Part shown: piece after piece, positions 57,643-64,000 of the stretch
How the letters are laid out: every line of letters starts with the position of its first letter
Numbering within the stretch: the stretch's first letter is position 1
Source: Petrosia ficiformis
Lineage: Eukaryota; Porifera; Demospongiae; Haplosclerida; Petrosiidae
Assembly: GCA_947044365.1 (NCBI GenBank)
Contig: OX345640.1
Location: forward strand, 4,514,001-4,578,000
DNA length: 64,000 bases
Direction of reading: 5' to 3'
Translations under genes and position numbers: made by a program
Notes under the pieces: generated by a model
Told to the model about the DNA's origin: nothing
Seen by the model: only the letters and a program-made list of their open reading frames with translations
Database searches by the model: none

Positions 57643-57897
57643 GTGTGGTTTTAGTAAGGCATTGGGACTTTTAGTTAACTGAATTATAACTAAATTACAG
57701 ATCTACTGCTAACTAAATTGAAAATTGGCCAATAACGGGCACTTTAACTAAAACTAAAACTAAAACTAAAACTGAAACTAAAACCCTTTTAGTAAGACTA
57801 ATATCACCTTAGTTAATTAAACTATAACTAAACTAAAAGTTTGAGAAACTAAATTAACTAAGGTAATGTTAGTCTTACTAAAAGGGTTTTAGTTTTT
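57643..57897. mobile_element. MITE family 5 copy, long palindrome
   Basis: AAACCCTTTTAGTAAGACTA (about 57779) is inverted as TAGTCTTACTAAAAGGGTTT (about 57871), with TTAGTTTAGTTATAGTTTAA between. (AACTAAA)n repeats precede it. A duplicate lies at 58215-58345. Confidence 0.85.
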
Positions 57898-57972
57898 GGA
57901 TAGTTTATAGTGAAGAACACTTGTAAATAACTTTTAAATGTCAGTATTTCAGCTATCAAAGCAATTGAGAAT

Positions 57973-58144
57973 AACAGGAAGAGACTTGTTATGAATATGA
58001 TTAAATTGTGTAATTCTTAAACCCACAATAGTATCAGTAACAGTTGACTATAAAAGAAGAGTTTGGATAGATGAATGAGTAAAATATGACTCCAATTTGG
58101 TGTATAATTTTTGGAGTGCCTACATACTTCCTGTAAGTAGGCAT
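57973..58144 (+). ncRNA. snRNA-like unit, copy B
   Basis: Same 83-bp block as copy A (57973-58053, TATAAAAG at its end). A different intervening sequence follows, then AATTTTTGG (58106-58114) and hairpin GCCTAC...GTAGGC with a 13-nt loop (58118-58142). Its upstream sequence (TTCAGCTATCAAAGCAATTG) differs from copies A and D, so the block is conserved across two contexts. Confidence 0.45.
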
Positions 58145-58214
58145 AATCATTTAATGGATTACACAGAGTGAGAAATAGCAGTGCTCATTTGAGCACCAGA
58201 TTTTGACATGATAA

Positions 58215-58345
58215 AAACTAAAACTACAACCCTTTTAGTAAGACTAATATTACCTTAGTTAATTAAACTATAACTAAACTAAAAGTTTGAGAAACTAAAT
58301 TAACCAAGGTAGTATTAGGCTTACTAAAAGGGTTTTAGCTTTTGG
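58215..58345. mobile_element. MITE family 5 copy, duplicate of 57770-57897
   Basis: It shares the ACCCTTTTAGTAAGACTAATA ... TTACTAAAAGGGTTTTAG palindrome and the following TTTTGGATAGTTTATAGTGA with the copy upstream, showing that copies B and C arose by a local duplication of about 450 bp. Confidence 0.85.
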
Positions 58346-58427
58346 ATAGTTTATAGTGAAGAACACTTCTAAATAACTTTTAAATGTCCATCACCTTAGT
58401 ATTTCAGCTATCAAAGCAATTGAGAAT

Positions 58428-58601
58428 AACAGGAAGAGACTTGTTATGAATATGATTAAATTGTGTAGTTCTTAAACCCACAATAGTATCAGTAACAGTT
58501 GACTATATAAGGAAGAGTTTGGGAGTCACATATTTACTACTTTACATCTAAACCCTAGACTAATTTTTGAGTGCCTACTCCTAATTTTAGTTGGTAGGCT
58601 A
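58428..58601 (+). ncRNA. snRNA-like unit, copy C
   Basis: The block at 58428-58510 ends GACTATATAAGG. About 50 bp unrelated to copy B follow, although the flanks of B and C are otherwise near-identical. Then AATTTTTGA (58562-58570) and hairpin GCCTAC/GTAGGC (58573-58599, larger loop). The predicted RNA from about 30 nt after TATATAA is about 70 nt. Confidence 0.5.
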
Positions 58602-59176
58602 AGTTAAGTGTTCACATAATGACTTACATATGTAGTATGTATATGCATGTCTTGTTAAATGAGGCTTTTATGGGATACCAGAAATGATCATGTAGCCTGT
58701 AAATGAGTATTGAATGTGTTTATATTCATTTCAAATTTTATTATGAGTGAAACTTAATAAAAAAATTGTGTGTGACAAAATATAAATAGCATAGAATGGG
58801 TGCTATATGTGAATGATTATAATTAGTCCTGTTACTATTTATAGATTCCATTTACCTAGTAGTACAGTAGCTTAGAGTAGAAGGTCTGATGTATGAGCAT
58901 AACTCAACACATGACTTACATGTACTAAGAGCATAAGAAAACAAGTGTATATAGCGGAAAAAAAACATCACTATGAAGAAAGAAGTATCCCTATGACTGC
59001 TTTGTGGTGTCCAGCATTCAGTAATCATGGCTGACTTTATCATGCCTGAAACACAACAGCCTGTTATAGTTATTATTTTGATTATCTACTCTCCTTACCT
59101 TTTAAAGAACTTTGTAGAACTTTAGGAATATGTTTTAGGTAGAATAGCTTGCTATTAGTTTCAGTTTCTACGTAAG

Positions 59177-59615
59177 TAGGCTTTGTATTTTTTGAGTTTA
59201 ACCCGATTACACCAGAATTTAACTCCCCGAGGTCAAATTTTTGTTTCGGGTTTAACCCGAAAATGACCTGTGATTTCACCAAGTGTCCCAGCCTATTCTG
59301 GCTGCCCAACCCCTCACCGATGGGTGTGGTTTCCAGACTCCACGTGTTCACAATCATTGAAGGAAAGGTAGACACCTTCAGAATGGGTTCTTGACCACCC
59401 AGAATACTTCAAGACCAAGAAATCTAAATTTCCTGACACTGATGGTTCTGTTGCTGTAGATATTGTGCTGTCGGAGATTGATGTTTTAACCAGAAAAAGA
59501 TTAGGTCTAATTAAGTAAAACCCGATTTTGATCCTTTTTTGTCAAGAAGGTATTAAACCCGAAATTAACACCTTGAAAAAAGACATGCAATTTAACCTGA
59601 AAAATACTAAGCCTA
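59177..59615. mobile_element. Nested hAT-type MITE with exact 8-bp duplication
   Basis: Ends TAGGCTTTGTATTTTT and, inverted, TAGGCTTAGTATTTTT. The flanks TACGTAAG (59169-59176 and 59616-59623) are identical. Because the target is a family 1 element, its relative age is fixed: younger than its host. It holds an unassigned ORF fragment (59372-59518). Confidence 0.92.
59372..59518 (+). pseudogene. Unassigned coding-like fragment inside the nested MITE
   Basis: 48 open codons reading EWVLDHPEYFKTKKSKFPDT, then DGSVAVDIVLSEIDVLTRKR, then a stop. The composition looks protein-coding and unlike the AT-rich surroundings. I do not recognise the source. It may be a captured exon or a remnant of the parent transposon. 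Confidence 0.35.
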
Positions 59616-59823
59616 TACGTAAGCTACAAGCAACTTCTTTCTGCTGGTCTGTAGAGCTCGAGCATGCGTTCTATTACGCGCCATGCCTATTAATTGACCG
59701 AGCCCCCGGAATGATGCAACTTCCTTAACTACGTATACAACGCATACTCATGCAAGTGACACAAGAATATATACATTAAACCCCGTGGAAAGCAATCATA
59801 GGAATGGCCCTACGGGCCATAAT

Positions 59824-61225
59824 AACTCAAGATTATAGTGACTTCTGTTCTATTCAGTTCTTTTAATAGTTAAGTTTGACATCCCAGAATCAACTCATCA
59901 TTATCTTACAATGTTTGTAACTGTATATAGGATGTGAAGAGTTTATCACATGCACAAGATAGCTTAACCAGTTATTTACACGTAATATGTGGGATAACAG
60001 GTCTAAATTATGTAATTCAATATTTCTCTCCATACTTTCTCATGCTACAATATGATTGTTTTTCCATTCTTAACAGTTATATTGTATAAATTATTTTATC
60101 TACATCAGCTATTAGCAGGGTTCTTGCCAGAAAATCAATCAAGAAGGTTAATTTTTAATTATTCATGAATTAACAACCATATATCATACTTTTAGTGTGA
60201 AGCCACGACTAGCCACGACCACTTGTAATATCCTGCTTCCAACAAGAACAATGCTGTACACATTTTAGCATTCAAGGGTACAGCTGACTATTTATCATTC
60301 AAGAAGGGTACTTTTTTTTCCTGTACCCTTTAAAAACAGCCTGGTGAGAACCTTGGCTATCCTGGCTATTAGTTTTCACAAGCTTAATTCTTTTTGCTGG
60401 TCTCAAGGATTCAATCACACGTTCATTTACATGTGTGTAATTGACCAAATACAATTGAGACTACTACAACATCAAACATTAGTTTTGAACATTTATATCA
60501 CTTTATAGCTCCATGTTTTTTTTTGCCATAGTTCATGATATTGATTAATACATAAATAGTTAACATGAAGTAGGTAGAGCTAGAAAGTGACTGTCATGTC
60601 AAAGCTTAGAGCTAGTGTTTGAAGCAGTGTTTTGCCAGTGATAGTCTCATAGTAGTATTTTCATGTATTCATGTCTTCTTAAGATCAGGAAACAGTAGCT
60701 GTGAGTAATAAAATATGTCATTATTTCATAACTAAATGTATTTGTAATTATAGTGATGGGAGATACTATCAAAACAATTTAATTATGCTTGATACTTGAC
60801 CATGAATACTAGAATAGACAATAGAAATATTCCGTAGCGTTTAGCCCTAAATTTTTTGTGAGCTATATATTTCGTGTTTTTGGCGAAAACTTGAGAACTG
60901 CGAAATTTGTATTCGTGAAAATAATGGTTACACCTGCCACATGTGAGCAGTTTTGGTGAACACAAAACTTTTATTGTGAAATACTTGAATATTGTCAAAA
61001 CACAAAACTTTTACCCATGGGCTATATATTTAGAGCAAAATTTTTACTTAAATTTCATCTGTGTATAATCAACCACGCTGTCCCTGAAATGTGATGTACA
61101 TGATATAACATGTATGCTTCAAACACTGTAGATTGGGAAATTTTCACTATACAAAATTGACTAAAAACTTCTCAGAGTTGTTAATTTTATGGACCATATT
61201 AGTTCTAAATAAAGAAATGAATTTT
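59824..61225. other. No gene recognised
   Basis: AT-rich sequence with a short inverted motif GGGTACAG.../CTGTACCC (about 60278 and 60323) and scattered GTGAGAACCTTGGC-type fragments. Neither strand shows an exon with recognisable homology. Confidence 0.5.
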
Positions 61226-61770
61226 TTTATGGCCCGTAGGGCCATCCCTATAATTGCTTTCCACGGGGTTTAATGTATATATAATTATATATAATATTAT
61301 ATATAATTATATAATTTTATATTATATTCTTGTGTCACTTGCGCGACTATGCGTTGTATATGTAGTTAAGGAAGTTGCGTCATTCCCGGGGGCTCGGTCA
61401 ATTAATGGGCGTGGCGCGTAAAAGAACGCGGGTTTGAGCTACAGACCAGATTCAGAAAGGATGTAAAGCTGCTAATAACTGTTGTATATAGCAGAGAAAC
61501 AGTATAGATATTATGCAAGAATCTTTAACAAGTAAGTATGATAAGTTGTTGAGTTTCAGACACGAGGAAGTCATCATTTAGAACCTTGAAGGAGTACCTC
61601 AGTCAGTTCATCAGACATCTGTGTATTTAGACTGCAATTAGGCTTACACTTACGTCTTCAGGCCCCAGGAGTACACAGAAAGGTAGAGACAATAGTGCCA
61701 TCAGCAATGCTTAATACATAGTCATCACAAAGCAAATATAGGGATGTTTTTTTCTCTATATACACTTGTT
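61226..61770 (+). mobile_element. MITE family 1 copy, forward, long variant
   Basis: ATGGCCCGTAGGGCCATCCC at the left and CACAAAGCAAATATAGGGAT at the right. It carries about 130 extra bases near 61570-61700 (ACACTTACGTCTTCAGGCCC) absent from other copies. Confidence 0.85.
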
Positions 61771-62049
61771 TATATTAATATTAAATTTCACAAACAGATT
61801 GGGAGATAAGCAACAATAAGATTTATTGAAATTTCCCAAATATTCATACTATTTACATATACTGTACAACATTGGTACTACTAATATTAATATTTGTTAT
61901 GTAGGAATCAAAAAATATGTTTTGTAAATCCATAATTTAAAATACATTACATTATCTATCATCATGTGATATTACTTAGAAGACTTTTTTTTTTTCAGAG
62001 AGGGTATAAAAATTAATTATTATAATTATCATCATTATAAGTATGTATT

Positions 62050-63260
62050 TGAAACACACAGTAATGACATTGTAAATTATTATTGAGTTAGGCATTTTCA
62101 ATGTGATAGTGCAAGAACATCAGCCGATCTCATACAGCATTGTGATATGAGATAATATAATAATACACACAGAGAATGTACTGGAACTGATACTAAATAG
62201 GTGCTGTTACCATTAGTAGTCAAATTTGGAATATAATGCATAGCTCAATTCATAGCATATGGACACAAATTCTATGGGTGAAGTTTACACATGTCATGCA
62301 ATGACTCTGTTCTCTCTTCCCTTGCCCATGTATCTGTGAGAGCCTGAAAGCAAAGTTAGGTGGCAGAATAACAGGAAGAGACTTGTTATGAATATGATTA
62401 AATTGTGTAATTCTTAAACCCACAATAGTATCAGTAACAGTTGACTATATAAGGAATCTGTTTTGAGCTTAAAATTAACTACCATCTAATTGTATCTTAT
62501 ATCCTAATTTTTGAATGCCTACTTCTATTTCGAGTACATAAGTAGGCTGTTCAAATAAATATTAAATATTACATGTGTCTTTGGTGACCAGAAATAATTA
62601 ATTTTGATACTATTGTAATCGTGTAGCTTGTGAATGAGTATTGATGATATTAAGTGCTATTCCAATACTATATATATTTGAGAATTAAAAAGTGTTAGTA
62701 ATAAAGTGACAGAATAGGGATGTGGAAACCCAAGTACATTGTATCAATATTCGAAAATTCATATAAGTGTTGGAGATGTGATTTTAGTTATCTGTACAAT
62801 TTCCTGAAATGGTCTCAGTGTTATAGCTCACCAAAGTTCAACAGAGTAGTGCTGACACAAAACTCAAAGCATATTTGTGATTTAATTGCATTCCCTTTGA
62901 CCACAAGAAAGAGAAATGGCATTGCATAGAGCAATGCAGCATCTCTCTTCCACTCTTTAGCTAGAACCCTGAGTCTCATTAATGTACTATGCTCTTGAAA
63001 AGTATATTAATTACTCAACTTTATATAATTAGAAGTGACTTTGTTTCTTTTGTATTAATTAATTGTGTCACATGTTTCCATATTTTCAACTGTCCAACAT
63101 TTTGAAAGTCTCCACTCCAGACATTTCCTCCCCTCATGAAACAGATAATTTTGAGACTAAGCCAACTCATGTACATGTACATACATATACAAGTACTATA
63201 TCTATTTATCGTAGATTGTGTATGCTAAATATTTACCCAATAACAATCCATAACCATACA
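62050..63260. repeat. Segmental duplicate, copy 3 of the local unit
   Basis: It matches 55555-57290 in order: GACATTGTAAATTATTATTG, CACACAGAGAATGTACTGGA, GGTGCTGTTACCATTAG, the snRNA-like block, and TCCCCTCATGAAACAGAT followed by CGTAGATTGTGTAT. Spacing differs by indels. The two ORFs at 57063 and 63063 that look alike are read from this shared DNA. Confidence 0.85.
62370..62549 (+). ncRNA. snRNA-like unit, copy D
   Basis: The block at 62370-62452 ends GACTATATAAGGAA. About 50 variable bases follow, then AATTTTTGA (62506-62514) and an 8-bp hairpin GCCTACTT/AAGTAGGC with a 15-nt loop (62517-62547). The stem sequence equals that of copy A although the loop is unrelated. Confidence 0.5.
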
Positions 63261-63478
63261 TGTATATGTATACATCTATCTATTTATACTCATACATAAT
63301 ATATATTATATCAGACCTGGGTTCAATTACAATTGTAATTATAATTCAATTAACAATTACAGCTAAAGTTGTGTAATTTTAATTGTAATTGATACATATG
63401 TCAGTTAAGTACAATACAATTGTAATGGTAATGTAATTTAATATAAGTCATAAAGATGTACTGCAGTTACACCAGCAG

Positions 63479-63711
63479 TTTTTATGGCCCGTAGGGCCAT
63501 CCCTATAATTGCTTTCCACAGGGTTTAATGTATATATATAATTATATATAATTATAATTATTATAATTTATATATAATTTATATGTTTGTGTCACTTGCG
63601 CGACTATGCGTTGTATACGTAGTTAAGGAAGTTGCGTCATTCTCGAGGGGCTTGGTCAATTAATGGGCGTGGCGCGTAAAAGAACGCGCGTTCGAGTTAC
63701 AGACAAGCCAG
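63479..63711 (+). mobile_element. MITE family 1 copy, forward, interrupted at right
   Basis: ATGGCCCGTAGGGCCATCCC at the left, then AGTTAAGGAAGTTGCGTCAT and GCGTAAAAGAACGCGCG. It is cut at about 63711 by the next element. Confidence 0.88.
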
Positions 63712-64000
63712 TAGTGATGGGCGATACCAGAAATTTCCATTTCGATACGATACCAAGTAGTTTGGGATTGAGTATCGATAGTATCGAGTACTGGAAAACT
63801 GCGCATGTTCAGTAACACGTGGCCACTGCCACGTGTTACTGAGCATGCGCAGTTCTCTACACTGGCCTGAGGACTTCAAAAAAATTAATTATAATCAAAT
63901 TTTATTAAAGTTTATTAACCGCACATAATTAAATTAAGGGCGTGGTTTGGTATTGATTACTCGTTAATGCATTCATTCGATACCAATACTACTCGATACT
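63712..64000. mobile_element. Left part of a hAT-like element with central palindrome
   Basis: TAGTGATGGGCGATACC is a typical hAT-like end. GATACGATACC and TATCGA motifs follow. At 63799-63854, CTGCGCATGTTCAGTAACACGTGGC pairs with its inverse around CACT. No right end or transposase is seen before the window stops. Confidence 0.6.

Larger units (their letters stand above)
58925..59823 (-). mobile_element. MITE family 1 copy, reverse, split by a hAT-type MITE
   Basis: Ends AAGTATCCCTATGACTGCTT and AAAGCAATCATAGGAATGGC with CCTACGGGCCAT. A 439-bp insertion interrupts the conserved CAGTTTCTACGTAAG/CTACAAGC block. Removing it restores the usual family 1 order. Confidence 0.9.

Noticed and set aside
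55897..62549. Spliced-leader RNA genes
   Set aside because: An SL RNA needs the same leader and a donor site before the Sm site. The four copies share neither a leader nor a consistent GT(A/G)AG.
55897..62549. U7 snRNA genes
   Set aside because: Size and layout fit, but U7 has a conserved histone-complementary 5' end and a distinctive Sm site (AAUUUGUCUAG). Here the 5' parts vary and the site is AATTTTTG(A/G).
57063..63299. Two similar small ORFs (57063 and 63063) as a gene family
   Set aside because: Their similarity comes from the non-coding segmental duplication. Frames contain unrelated stretches and no splice context.

Overview
The window is animal nuclear DNA. It is AT-rich and interrupted by many introns, with canonical GT/AG borders, and it is dense in microsatellites, tandem minisatellites and short inverted-repeat transposons. 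Very short introns (50-53 bp) alongside multi-kilobase ones, the repeated ACATGTACATGT motif and transposon-borne HIRAN-like ORFs suggest an early-branching invertebrate, possibly a demosponge. The species is an inference. No bacterial, organellar or viral genes were recognised.

Layout. (1) 1-9186, minus strand: the 5' half of a FAHD2-type fumarylacetoacetate hydrolase-domain gene. Three coding exons are visible and the rest lies off the left edge. Its introns hold a 68-bp satellite and a homogenised 120-bp array. (2) 9613-21135, plus strand: a complete ten-exon PDCD4 gene (455 aa) that shares a 426-bp head-to-head interval with FAHD2. (3) 23428-30092, minus strand: a PBDC1 gene whose first eight exons are clear and whose conserved C-terminal segment is not visible. 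(4) 34199-49363, plus strand: a complete thirteen-exon beta-TrCP gene (609 aa; D domain, F-box, seven WD40 repeats) carrying HIRAN-like mobile fragments in introns 1 and 3. (5) 51452-52851, minus strand: an orphan Asp/Glu-rich protein with internal repeats and a probable 53-nt terminal intron. It faces a possible two-exon micro-gene (52983-53508) across a promoter with four 10-bp repeats, three of them carrying TGACG. (6) 53.6-64 kb: no recognised protein gene, but local duplications and nested transposons, including four copies of a snRNA-like unit.

Functionally, PDCD4 (an eIF4A inhibitor) and beta-TrCP (the SCF receptor that degrades PDCD4 in mammals) lie 13 kb apart, yet this PDCD4 lacks the classic DSGxxS degron. 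The strongest candidate for something undescribed is the family at 55.9, 58.0, 58.4 and 62.4 kb. Each copy has a nearly invariant ~83-bp block ending in a TATA-like box, then unrelated 45-65 nt spacers, then a constant AATTTTTG(A/G) Sm-like site and a GCCTAC/GTAGGC hairpin. All exon borders were read by eye from splice motifs, reading phase and remembered family sequences. No alignment or database search was run.
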